From NCBI GenBank assembly GCA_016934395.1, contig JAFGSZ010000129.1, forward strand, positions 1 to 40,472: a DNA stretch of 40,472 nucleotides, read 5' to 3'. Under the pieces are notes generated by a model. It saw only the letters and a program-made list of their open reading frames with translations. It searched no databases and was not told the origin of the DNA. This document shows positions 1-8,315 of this stretch, piece after piece; the stretch's first letter is position 1; every line of letters starts with the position of its first letter. Origin of the DNA: Bacteroidales bacterium. GTDB taxonomy: Bacteria > Bacteroidota > Bacteroidia > Bacteroidales > UBA10428. Position numbers and translations under genes: made by a program.

Positions 1-850
1 AATGGCTCTTGTGCCGAGGATACCGATGACATGATACTGACCATTACGCCTGTTCCTGTGGCCAATGCAGGACCAAACGCGGAAACCTGCGCAGGCAGCA
101 ATTATACATTTCCTGCCGGTGCGGCTACTGCAACTAATTATTCTTCAATTTCATGGTCGACCAGCGGAACAGGCTCGTTCACTAACGGTACAACGTTAAC
201 TCCTACTTATAATCCTTCGGCGGCGGATATTTCTGCCGGGTCGGTTACCCTTACCCTGCATGCTGCCGGAAATGGTTCTTGCGCCGAGGATACCGATGAT
301 ATGATACTGACCATTACCCCTGTCCCTGTTGCAAACGCAGGTCCCAACGGGGAAACCTGTGCGGGCAGCAGTTATACCTTCGGGGCCGGGGATGCCACTA
401 CAACAAACAGTGCAGGATTTTACTGGACAACCAGCGGAACAGGATTTTTCGCTAATGGCACAACTTTAACCCCAACCTATAATCCTTCTGCAGCTGATAT
501 TGCCGCAGGTTCGGTTACTATTACACTTCATGCTGTTGGAAATGGTTCCTGTACAGAGGATACAGATGACATGATTCTTACTATTACCCAAGCCCCGACA
601 GCCTATGCCGGAAGTGATGGTACAATCTGTTTTGGTGGCAATTTTAAAGTATCAGATGCATCTGTTACAAATAGTACCGGCATTACGTGGTTAACATCCG
701 GAGATGGTATTTTTGATGATCCTAATATTATAGACCCGGTTTATACTCCCGGACCAACTGATCTTTTATCAGGAAATGTAGTACTTTATATTCAATCTTC
801 AGGTACAGGTTCATGCTCTGATGCTGTTGACTCAGCGCGAATAACAATTA
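1..850 (+). repeat. 270-bp tandem coding repeats in the adhesin
   Basis: The motif beginning AATGG(C/T)TC(T/C)TG recurs at 1, 271 and 541, an exact 270-bp period. The first two units are very similar in DNA as well as protein. The unit from 541 to about 850 keeps the fold pattern (YAGSDGTIC, WLTSG, GTGSCSD) but is strongly diverged. The window opens inside the array, so the copy number is unknown. Near-identical repeats like these can change in number by recombination and can be miscounted in short-read assemblies. Confidence 0.9.
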
Positions 851-3800
851 TGCCGGAATTGATCGTATCAGTTGGTGCACCTTCACCATATACAATATCA
901 GAAAATACCCATATCACTGTATCAATCGGCGCAGAATTGCATCATTTTCTTGATGATTTAAGCTATTATCTTATGGCTCCTGATGGAACTACAATTACAT
1001 TAAAACAAGCATCCACATTTTTCTGGTGTAATTATTCCGTTGACGCTGACCTGACATTTACTACAGATACCGCAACTTATCCACCTTTAAGTATTTGTAA
1101 AGCTGATCCATTTGACGGAATTCCGTTAACGGGAACCTATGGATTTGACGGCGACTGGTCTGCTCTGTATGGTATGGATCCTGCTAATGGTGCATGGAGG
1201 GTAATGGTTGAAGACTGTGATCCGGATGGATATTCTACAGACGGATTTTTATCTTATGCAGAAATTACTTTTACGGATACTACAGCAGCAGGAGATACTA
1301 TAACTTTAAAATATAATTCGGGTGCTATTTCAGAACCTATTTACGATCCGGAATTTACATGTGCGCAAACCACCTACCAGGTTCCTCTTGGACTGGTTAC
1401 CAGTTGCCATAATACCTGCGATGCAAGTGCTGTTGTAACTATTACCGGAGGCTCCGGAAGTTATTCTATTGAATGGAGCCATGGACCCACTGATCTGACA
1501 CTTGATTTATGTGAAGGTACATATTCCGTTACTGTAACTGATGACATGGGTTGTACAGATGTCACTACTGTTGAAGTTACTTCACCGCCGGAAATTGTTA
1601 TTAATACCTTTACTTCAACCGATTCGTTATTATGTGCAGAAGACAGTAATGCTGTAATTAACGTTACGGCCAGTGGGGGCACAGGCAGTCTTACCTATTC
1701 ATTATTACATGAATCTGTTTTTTATGAATCATCCACTACAGGTTTATTTGAAGATCTTCCAGGGGGTAACTATACAGTAGAAATCACCGATATTAATGGT
1801 TGTCCAAAAGATACTACCATATTTATTTATCAACCTGAAAGTATAACTATTGATACTTTTGAAGTGGACAGTATAAGTTGTTTTGGTTTATCTGATGGAG
1901 AAATCAGGATCACTGCCCAGGGAGGAACCCCGCAATATGTATATAGCATTGAACCAGGGGTTGAGGTAAACAACGATGGTATATTCAGTAACCTTTTTGC
2001 TGGTAAATATATTATTCGTATTACCGATTCACACGATTGTGATACGGTTAAATCCGATACCATTTTTGTATTTGAACCTTCCGAATTACTAATTGATTCT
2101 GTAACTGTTAATCCGATAATTTGTAATAGTGGTCAGGGAAGTATACAAATCTATGCATCAGGCGGTACACCCGCATACGAAGGATCCATTAACGGGGGAA
2201 CAAATTATTTCCCGTCACTTATATTTAATAATCTCGGACCTGGTATTAACGACATAGCTTTAAAAGATGCCAACGGATGTGAAGTTTTTTATCCAACTCC
2301 TGCAATTCTAACGGATCCACCACCCATAGTAATTGATAGTTTTGCAGTGGAAAATGTTACAGGCTGTTATGGTGACAATAACGGTAGCATATATGTTGAA
2401 GCATCGGGAGGTTTGGGCATTATTGAATATTCCATAGATGGAATTAACTATCAGCCAACTGGATTATTTACAGGCCGGTTTGGTGGTCAGGATACACTGT
2501 ACATCAGGGATTCTATACTCGGCTGTACCTTAGTTTTGGATACCATCACCATTAACGAGCCGGCACAATTAATGGCCAATATTACATCAACCCCGGTAAT
2601 GGGTGCAGTGGAAGGAACCATAACCATCGAGGCTGTTGGAGGAACTCCACCCTATTTGTATTCCATTGACAATGGAGCAACTACTCAGGATACGGGTTAT
2701 TTTGACAGTTTGAGTATTGGCATTTACCAGATTTATTTAGAAGACGCCAATGGTTGTATTTATACTGACACCTATTCGCTAACCGAAAACTTACTTAGTG
2801 TAATGTACCTGAGTATTAAGGATGTTTCCTGTTATGGCCTGACAGACGGCCTGATTAGTCTGGTAGCCACTGACGGCGTTGGTCCGTATGAATATTCATA
2901 TAACGGTGAACCACCCCAGGTTATCGGATCCGCACCATGTAATTTCTCCTCTCTTGCAGCCGGGGATTATAATATCCTGGTGGAAGATTCGGAAGGCAGA
3001 TTATTTACTGATTTAATTACAATACAGGAACCGCCTGAAATAATATTAGATGCTATTGTTACAAATTCTACCTGTAAAAATTATTCTGAAGATGGAGCTA
3101 TTCAGCTTGTGGTAACCGGAGGTACCGGAATGTATGAATATGTATGGAAAGATTCTACATTAACAGATACTATTTCACGTAATGATCTTGTTATCGATTT
3201 AAACCCCGGGATTTATTTTGTTACCGTACAGGATGAAAATTCATGTACAGCATCCAGAACAGATACCGTATTCTTTGATTCTGAAATAATTGCTTTTGCC
3301 GGAAATGATACAATTATCTGTTACGGCTCTACCTACAATTTAATCGGTTCAGGAGGTTTGTTGTTTCAGTGGAGTCCTGATAGCTTGTTTGAAAATTCAA
3401 CCGATCAAATTCAAACCATCACTGCGTATTATGATCAAACGTATGTATTACTCACCAGTACTGCCAACTGTTATGAATTAGACACAGTAACTATTGAAGT
3501 CTTTGATACTGTAGGTATGCACCTTGGCCCGGATAAATATATTACTGAAGGAGAATCCGTAGAATTATCTGCTAGTGATGGCTTTATAAGTTATTACTGG
3601 CTTCCGGCGGATTATCTGAGCGATCCGGCAACACAAATTACTATTGCCACGCCTCCGGGTAATCAGCCATATATTGCATACGGTATCACTTCTGACGGAT
3701 GTACTGAATCTGATACTATATATATCCAATTACGATCGATAATTGAGGAGATATTTTCCGGATTCACCCCTAACGGCGATGGAATAAATGATACCTGGCG

Positions 3801-4014
3801 TATTCCAAATGCATATCAATACGAAAATATTGAGGTAGAAATCTTTAACCGATGGGGTAATCGTGTTTTCCACTCTAAGGGATATTCTTCCGATAAGGAA
3901 TGGAACGGGACCTATAACGGTAAAGAATTGCCCATAGGCACCTACTATTATATCATACATCCAAATGATGGTGTAACTGAACCTAAAACCGGCACCGTAA
4001 CTATTGTTCGATAA
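1..4014 (+). CDS. Giant SprB-repeat adhesin, T9SS type B cargo (5' end outside window)
   Basis: The reading frame is open from base 1, so the true start lies upstream; 1337 residues are visible. In order: two and a half Ig-like units with an exact 270-bp (90-residue) period; a jelly-roll region at about residues 286-430 resembling a proprotein-convertase P domain; about eight SprB-type repeats (residues ~460-1090), each with a Cys near its start, a GGTGxYxYS-like core and a closing DxxGC; two PKD-like segments; and a C-terminal domain (~1247-1337) starting FTPNGDGIND and ending in the NRWG and YYYI strands of the type B sorting signal (CHU_C). Family knowledge: such proteins cross the outer membrane through the T9SS and act as surface adhesins, some in gliding. 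The PorP/SprF gene begins one base after the stop, the usual cargo-partner arrangement. The ligand is unknown. Confidence 0.93.
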   Translation, partial: NGSCAEDTDDMILTITPVPVANAGPNAETCAGSNYTFPAGAATATNYSSISWSTSGTGSFTNGTTLTPTYNPSAADISAGSVTLTLHAAGNGSCAEDTDDMILTITPVPVANAGPNGETCAGSSYTFGAGDATTTNSAGFYWTTSGTGFFANGTTLTPTYNPSAADIAAGSVTITLHAVGNGSCTEDTDDMILTITQAPTAYAGSDGTICFGGNFKVSDASVTNSTGITWLTSGDGIFDDPNIIDPVYTPGPTDLLSGNVVLYIQSSGTGSCSDAVDSARITIMPELIVSVGAPSPYTISENTHITVSIGAELHHFLDDLSYYLMAPDGTTITLKQASTFFWCNYSVDADLTFTTDTATYPPLSICKADPFDGIPLTGTYGFDGDWSALYGMDPANGAWRVMVEDCDPDGYSTDGFLSYAEITFTDTTAAGDTITLKYNSGAISEPIYDPEFTCAQTTYQVPLGLVTSCHNTCDASAVVTITGGSGSYSIEWSHGPTDLTLDLCEGTYSVTVTDDMGCTDVTTVEVTSPPEIVINTFTSTDSLLCAEDSNAVINVTASGGTGSLTYSLLHESVFYESSTTGLFEDLPGGNYTVEITDINGCPKDTTIFIYQPESITIDTFEVDSISCFGLSDGEIRITAQGGTPQYVYSIEPGVEVNNDGIFSNLFAGKYIIRITDSHDCDTVKSDTIFVFEPSELLIDSVTVNPIICNSGQGSIQIYASGGTPAYEGSINGGTNYFPSLIFNNLGPGINDIALKDANGCEVFYPTPAILTDPPPIVIDSFAVENVTGCYGDNNGSIYVEASGGLGIIEYSIDGINYQPTGLFTGRFGGQDTLYIRDSILGCTLVLDTITINEPAQLMANITSTPVMGAVEGTITIEAVGGTPPYLYSIDNGATTQDTGYFDSLSIGIYQIYLEDANGCIYTDTYSLTENLLSVMYLSIKDVSCYGLTDGLISLVATDGVGPYEYSYNGEPPQVIGSAPCNFSSLAAGDYNILVEDSEGRLFTDLITIQEPPEIILDAIVTNSTCKNYSEDGAIQLVVTGGTGMYEYVWKDSTLTDTISRNDLVIDLNPGIYFVTVQDENSCTASRTDTVFFDSEIIAFAGNDTIICYGSTYNLIGSGGLLFQWSPDSLFENSTDQIQTITAYYDQTYVLLTSTANCYELDTVTIEVFDTVGMHLGPDKYITEGESVELSASDGFISYYWLPADYLSDPATQITIATPPGNQPYIAYGITSDGCTESDTIYIQLRSIIEEIFSGFTPNGDGINDTWRIPNAYQYENIEVEIFNRWGNRVFHSKGYSSDKEWNGTYNGKELPIGTYYYIIHPNDGVTEPKTGTVTIVR

Positions 4015-4015
4015 A

Positions 4016-4915
4016 ATGAAAAAACTAATTTTCATAGGTATACTTTGCTCAGGGCTTTTCTCTGCAATACATGCACAGCAATTGCCTCAGTATACGATGT
4101 ATATGACAAACCCCTATCTGTTAAACCCGGCCGTAGCCGGAACGCATAACTATTATCAGATTATATCAAACCACCGGTTTCAGTGGGTCGGCCTCACTGA
4201 TCCTCCAAATACTAACGTGTTAAGTATCTTTGGACCTATGGTAAATCAACCCATGGGACTGGGAGGTCATGTGATGTACGATATAGCGGGTCCCACCAGC
4301 AAAGTAAGCCTTTATGGCTCCTATGCATATTATTATACCATAAATGAGGAATATAAAGTCTCCATGGGTTTAAACCTTGGATTTATGCAATATAAAATTG
4401 ATGGTACTAAAATCACAACTGAAAATGATGATCCTGCTTTAAATGACCAGGTTTATTCTTTCATAGTTCCCGATGCAACAATAGGTGCTTATTTTTATTC
4501 TTCTACCTTACATGTTGGTTTTACAGCAGCACAACTTATTAATAATAAATTGAAATTCGGTGAAGAACAACCCACAGGATTAAGTAAATTAAAAAGCCAC
4601 TTTTATTTAACCGCCGGATATAAATATTATATCAACCGTGAATTTGCAGTGGAACCCACATTAATTGTAAAAAAAGTTGCCCCGGCGCCATTTCAGCTCG
4701 ATTTTAATGTGCGCGGATTTTATAAAAATATGCTCTGGGCAGGAATTTCTTACCGCACCCAGGATGCAGTATCCATATTATTAGGCTATATTTACGAACA
4801 AAAAATTTATATCGGATATTCATATGATATTGGGATTACTCCAATACGTAAATTTAACTCCGGTTCGCATGAACTTATGATTGGTTACCGGTTTAGTCCA
4901 ATAAAAGAATATTAG
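4016..4915 (+). CDS. PorP/SprF family type IX secretion outer-membrane protein
   Basis: A 299-residue protein with a Sec signal peptide (MKKLIFIGILCSGLFSAIHAQ) followed by the family opening QLPQYTMYMTNPYLLNPAVAGT. The rest alternates short amphipathic strands typical of an outer-membrane barrel and ends in RFSPIKEY. A TTG four codons upstream is in frame, but the ATG at 4016 directly precedes the signal peptide and lies just after the adhesin stop, so it is preferred. Known role: PorP/SprF proteins partner T9SS type B substrates, as SprF does for SprB, helping them reach and stay on the surface. Adjacency and near-overlap strongly suggest this one serves the adhesin upstream. Confidence 0.93.
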   Translation: MKKLIFIGILCSGLFSAIHAQQLPQYTMYMTNPYLLNPAVAGTHNYYQIISNHRFQWVGLTDPPNTNVLSIFGPMVNQPMGLGGHVMYDIAGPTSKVSLYGSYAYYYTINEEYKVSMGLNLGFMQYKIDGTKITTENDDPALNDQVYSFIVPDATIGAYFYSSTLHVGFTAAQLINNKLKFGEEQPTGLSKLKSHFYLTAGYKYYINREFAVEPTLIVKKVAPAPFQLDFNVRGFYKNMLWAGISYRTQDAVSILLGYIYEQKIYIGYSYDIGITPIRKFNSGSHELMIGYRFSPIKEY

Positions 4916-4932
4916 TTTTTTGTTCAGTACTC

Positions 4933-5688
4933 ATGAAATTAAAAATATTCTACACCGTATTTTTTGTGTTATTTATTTCTTTTGGTTGCAGCAATAAGAA
5001 GGAATATTTTATTCCAAAAAAAGATCTTGTCCCTTTGCTGGTAGATTTACACATTGCTGATGCCTTAGGTTTAGATTATTCCATAAAACGAGAGCACAGC
5101 ATTATTGACTCTGCTAATCTATACGGTTCCCTCTTAAGTAAACATGGTTTTACAAAAGAACAATTTGATTCCACACTTGCATATTATGCAATTCATACTA
5201 ATGAATTTGATGCATTATACGAAAAGGTATTTGCCCAGCTTAGTAAGCTGGAGGATGATTTGAAAAGTTCGGAAGAAGATGAAGCAGATATATCAGGGCC
5301 TCAAACTCTCTATAATGAATTAAAAACATACGTACTTCCCGAGGATAGTAAAAATGACATTGAACCGGTAAGTCTAAGTATAGAAATTAAGAAAAAAGGA
5401 ACCTATACGGTAACCGCCGATATATTACTTTACGAAGATGATCAGTCCATTAATCCGAATATGGTTGTATTTTTCTGGTATGATGATGGATCACCGAAGG
5501 GACACAGAGAATATTTTGAATTTAAGCCCTTGCAGAAAGATGGTAAAACCCACAGATATACTACATCAAAAAAACTTACCGATAAAAAAGTTACCCATCT
5601 TAAAGGCTACATGCTAAATTATGAATCGCAGGAAATCGACTGGACTCAACATGCAGTAGTTTCAAACATTAATGTAACTTTTGAGTAA
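4933..5688 (+). CDS. DUF4296 domain lipoprotein
   Basis: A 251-residue protein with a lipoprotein signal: hydrophobic MKLKIFYTVFFVLFISFGC, with the Cys at about residue 19 in a lipobox. Residues ~27-110 match the DUF4296 pattern (IPKKDLVPLLVDLHIADAL, then a helical segment with HGFTKEQFDSTLAYYAIH). An acidic linker (EEDEADISG) leads to a beta-rich C-terminal half that I do not recognise. It lies 17 bases after the PorP gene on the same strand and is probably co-transcribed. The biochemical function of DUF4296 is not known to me. A role at the periplasmic face of an envelope is inferred only from the lipobox and context. Confidence 0.8.
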   Translation: MKLKIFYTVFFVLFISFGCSNKKEYFIPKKDLVPLLVDLHIADALGLDYSIKREHSIIDSANLYGSLLSKHGFTKEQFDSTLAYYAIHTNEFDALYEKVFAQLSKLEDDLKSSEEDEADISGPQTLYNELKTYVLPEDSKNDIEPVSLSIEIKKKGTYTVTADILLYEDDQSINPNMVVFFWYDDGSPKGHREYFEFKPLQKDGKTHRYTTSKKLTDKKVTHLKGYMLNYESQEIDWTQHAVVSNINVTFE

Positions 5689-5812
5689 AGCCTGGAATTT
5701 CTGCTTTTTTTTAAGTAAATATCTTACAGGCAAAATCCAAATCCAAAAATTATTAGTATAAACCTGTTTTTTTAATCAAATTTGCTTTTTATAATAGCGA
5801 AACAATAGGATA

Positions 5813-6592
5813 ATGGCCACTTTTCTTTTCGATAAAATAATTTTTGGGCCGGTAAAAAGCCGCCGGTTGGGAGATTCTTTAGGGATTAATCTCCTTCCGA
5901 TTAATAAAAAGGTATGTAATTTTAACTGTATTTACTGTGAATGTGGCTTAACACAATCATACTTACCCTCAGGTTCTAAGATGCCTACGCGCCAGGAAAT
6001 AAAAAATAAACTGGAACTGCGACTGATAAAAATGAAAAATGAACAAAACCCGCCGGATACCATTACTTTCGCCGGTAATGGCGAACCAACGCTCCATCCC
6101 GACTTTGTTGAAATTATTAATGATACTCTTTTTTTACGAAATACTATTCTTCCTTCGGCCAAAATTGCTGTGCTTTCCAATGCTACACGAATCCATGTCT
6201 CAAAAATATTTAATGCATTAAACCTGGTGGATTTGAATATTTTAAAAATAGATTCCGTGATTAAAGAAACACAAACCCTTATAAACTGCCCTTTATCGGA
6301 TTATAATTTAACAAGCGTTATTAAAAATCTGAAAATGTTTAACGGAAATTTGATTATACAAACCTTATTTTTTAATGGTCTCTATAAAGGAAAAACAGTG
6401 GATAATACAACCACTGAAGAACTGGAAGCCTGGCTCAATGTGATTCGTGAAATAAATCCGAAAATGGTTATGATCTATACCATTGCACGTGATACACCTT
6501 TTGATACACTAAATAAAATAAGTTTTAATGTGCTGGAACAAATTGCCAAAAAAGTAACTAACTTGGGAATTCCGGTACAAATATCCGATTAA
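5813..6592 (+). CDS. Radical SAM protein, COG0731-like
   Basis: A 259-residue protein with the CxxxCxxC iron-sulfur motif as C35-NFN-C39-IY-C42. An N-terminal FGPVKSRRLGDSLGINLLP block precedes it and FAGNGEPTLHPDF follows, the Gly-rich SAM-binding strand. This arrangement matches the small radical SAM proteins of COG0731, related to wyosine-biosynthesis enzymes, but the substrate of the bacterial members is not established. It is separated from the upstream lipoprotein gene by about 120 bases of AT-rich DNA. The next gene starts two bases after its stop, so the pair is probably translated from one message. The radical SAM assignment is firm; the reaction is unknown. Confidence 0.85.
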   Translation: MATFLFDKIIFGPVKSRRLGDSLGINLLPINKKVCNFNCIYCECGLTQSYLPSGSKMPTRQEIKNKLELRLIKMKNEQNPPDTITFAGNGEPTLHPDFVEIINDTLFLRNTILPSAKIAVLSNATRIHVSKIFNALNLVDLNILKIDSVIKETQTLINCPLSDYNLTSVIKNLKMFNGNLIIQTLFFNGLYKGKTVDNTTTEELEAWLNVIREINPKMVMIYTIARDTPFDTLNKISFNVLEQIAKKVTNLGIPVQISD

Positions 6593-6594
6593 AA

Positions 6595-7695
6595 TTGAAG
6601 TCACCTCTACCTTTAACAAGGGTTTTAGTATGTCCGCTAAACTGGGGATTAGGGCACGCAAGCAGGGATATCCCAATAATTCAGCAACTACTTGCCTATA
6701 ATTTTAACGTATTTCTTGGGGGCAACGGGCCCTCATTAACTTTACTGCGTAAGGAGTTCCCCGATCTGGAATCTATTCATATCCCATCACGGGAAATAAA
6801 ATATAGTTCCTCTTCCAAATTTCTGAATCATTTTTTTTCTGTACTATTTCCTTTTGTGACTAATAGTATCCGGGAACATTTTTATCTCAGAAAGATTGTC
6901 CGACAGAAAAAGATTCAGCTTGTAATCTCAGACAACCGCATTGGATTATTTAATAAAAATGTGTATTGTATTTATATCACCCACCAAATATTCGTTATTT
7001 TACCTGGGATTTATAAATTTTTTGAGCCTCTTTTTCATGTCCTCCATAAACAAATTATTCGAAAGTTTGATGAATGCTGGATTCCCGACTATAAGGATAA
7101 CATCTCCAATTTGTCCGGAAAACTCGCTCATTTAAAAAAAATTCCCGGCAATACCCGCTTTGTGGGAATATTATCCAGATTTTCAGATATAAAAATTTCA
7201 CCTGAACCCATAAAAAATAATATTCTTATAATATTATCAGGACCAGAACCCCAACGCTCAATACTTGAACAGATCCTGATGGACCAATGTATAAATACAC
7301 CTTTGCAGGTAATACTTTTAAGAGGACTGCCGGACAACGAAAAGATTATCCCCCCAAATAAAAATATAATTTTTTACAATCACCTGCCTGTAAAACAATT
7401 TTATTCGCTTTTATTATCGTCAGAAATTATTGTATGCAGATCAGGTTATACAACCATAATGGATCTTATTGCTGTACAAAAATCAGCTATTTTAATACCT
7501 ACTCCGGGCCAGACAGAACAGGAATACCTTGGAAAATGGATGGATTCAGGAAAAGGTTTTATTACCCAATCTCAGCATGGGTTCAATCTAAAAGAAGCGA
7601 TTGTACAATTCCGGCAACAATCCAATACTGAATATAAAACATATGTTCCCCTGGTGTGCAAAGAGATCAGAAAACTAAAAAACCGTTTTGCTTAA
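6595..7695 (+). CDS. MurG-like (GT28-type) glycosyltransferase
   Basis: A 366-residue protein. The N-terminal Rossmann half has PLNWGLGHASRDIPII, the glycine-rich loop of GT-B enzymes related to MurG. The C-terminal half has a nucleotide-sugar site (IVCRSGYTTIMDLIAVQ, then LIPTPGQTEQEYLGKWM). The start is a TTG two bases after the radical SAM stop; no ATG or GTG is available close to the conserved N-terminus, so TTG is likely real and coupled to the gene upstream. Enzymes of this shape use UDP-sugars and act at the cytoplasmic membrane face, but donor and acceptor cannot be read from sequence. The 3' end overlaps the convergent PAP2-like gene within a shared TTAA. Confidence 0.78.
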   Translation: MKSPLPLTRVLVCPLNWGLGHASRDIPIIQQLLAYNFNVFLGGNGPSLTLLRKEFPDLESIHIPSREIKYSSSSKFLNHFFSVLFPFVTNSIREHFYLRKIVRQKKIQLVISDNRIGLFNKNVYCIYITHQIFVILPGIYKFFEPLFHVLHKQIIRKFDECWIPDYKDNISNLSGKLAHLKKIPGNTRFVGILSRFSDIKISPEPIKNNILIILSGPEPQRSILEQILMDQCINTPLQVILLRGLPDNEKIIPPNKNIIFYNHLPVKQFYSLLLSSEIIVCRSGYTTIMDLIAVQKSAILIPTPGQTEQEYLGKWMDSGKGFITQSQHGFNLKEAIVQFRQQSNTEYKTYVPLVCKEIRKLKNRFA

Positions 7696-8312
7696 ATGTA
7701 AATGATTAACACGGTAAGAAGCCCCACCAGATACCCGGCAAATACCTGCCCTGGAGTATGAGATTCTAATCTGATCCGGGAATAACCTACTAACCCTGAT
7801 ATCAATAACGCTACAATTAAAAATACCATTAAATCAAGATTTAATCTCACAGAAAGTCCTATAATCAATCCGGTAATACCACCAATCCCTACCATATGTG
7901 CGCTGATTTTCCAGAAAAAAGAGACGAGAAGAATGATAAAAACAGAGATAGTGGCTGCCAGTAAAAAATCAGGAATTAGTTGTGCCAACGATTTATTCGA
8001 AATCAGGTAATAACAAGCAGCATAAAGAAGCACGGCAATGATATAAGGAATAATCCTTTCTTTTCTTGTAGACAATTGTATATCCATCACCATTTTATGA
8101 TATAAAAAAAAGGGTAATATACTTAAGGGCAAAACCGTAGTGCTTATGAATACCACAAGATATGTAATCCGTTTGAGTTCGGGAGGATAATCGGAGATAT
8201 ATGATCCCGAATTAAATATTATTATCAATCCTAAGGTTGGCATTAATACCGGATGAAAAATAATGGATATTACGGATGCGAATTGATTCTGCAGACTACC
8301 TGATTTTTTCAT
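7692..8312 (-). CDS. PAP2-superfamily-like membrane protein, catalytic motif altered
   Basis: A 206-residue protein with about six membrane segments. The last part resembles the acid-phosphatase/lipid-phosphatase (PAP2) core: ISAHMVGIGG stands where SGH is usual, and SRIRLESHTPGQ stands where SRxxxxxHxxxD is usual. The closing Asp is therefore Gln, and the first motif (KxxxxxxRP) is weak (RKERIIPY). It is the last gene of a minus-strand run, three bases after rpoN. Family members remove phosphate from undecaprenyl or other lipid phosphates; the changed residues make activity here uncertain. The start at 8312 directly precedes the first hydrophobic stretch. Confidence 0.65.
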   Translation of the reverse strand: MKKSGSLQNQFASVISIIFHPVLMPTLGLIIIFNSGSYISDYPPELKRITYLVVFISTTVLPLSILPFFLYHKMVMDIQLSTRKERIIPYIIAVLLYAACYYLISNKSLAQLIPDFLLAATISVFIILLVSFFWKISAHMVGIGGITGLIIGLSVRLNLDLMVFLIVALLISGLVGYSRIRLESHTPGQVFAGYLVGLLTVLIIYI

Positions 8313-8315
8313 TCT

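Noticed and set aside
1-850. The regular repeats as a CRISPR array
   Set aside because: The units are 270 bp, in frame, and code for Ig-like domains; there are no short spaced repeats.
4004-4015. TTG start four codons upstream of the PorP/SprF gene
   Set aside because: It lies inside the adhesin stop region; ATG 4016 immediately precedes a normal signal peptide.
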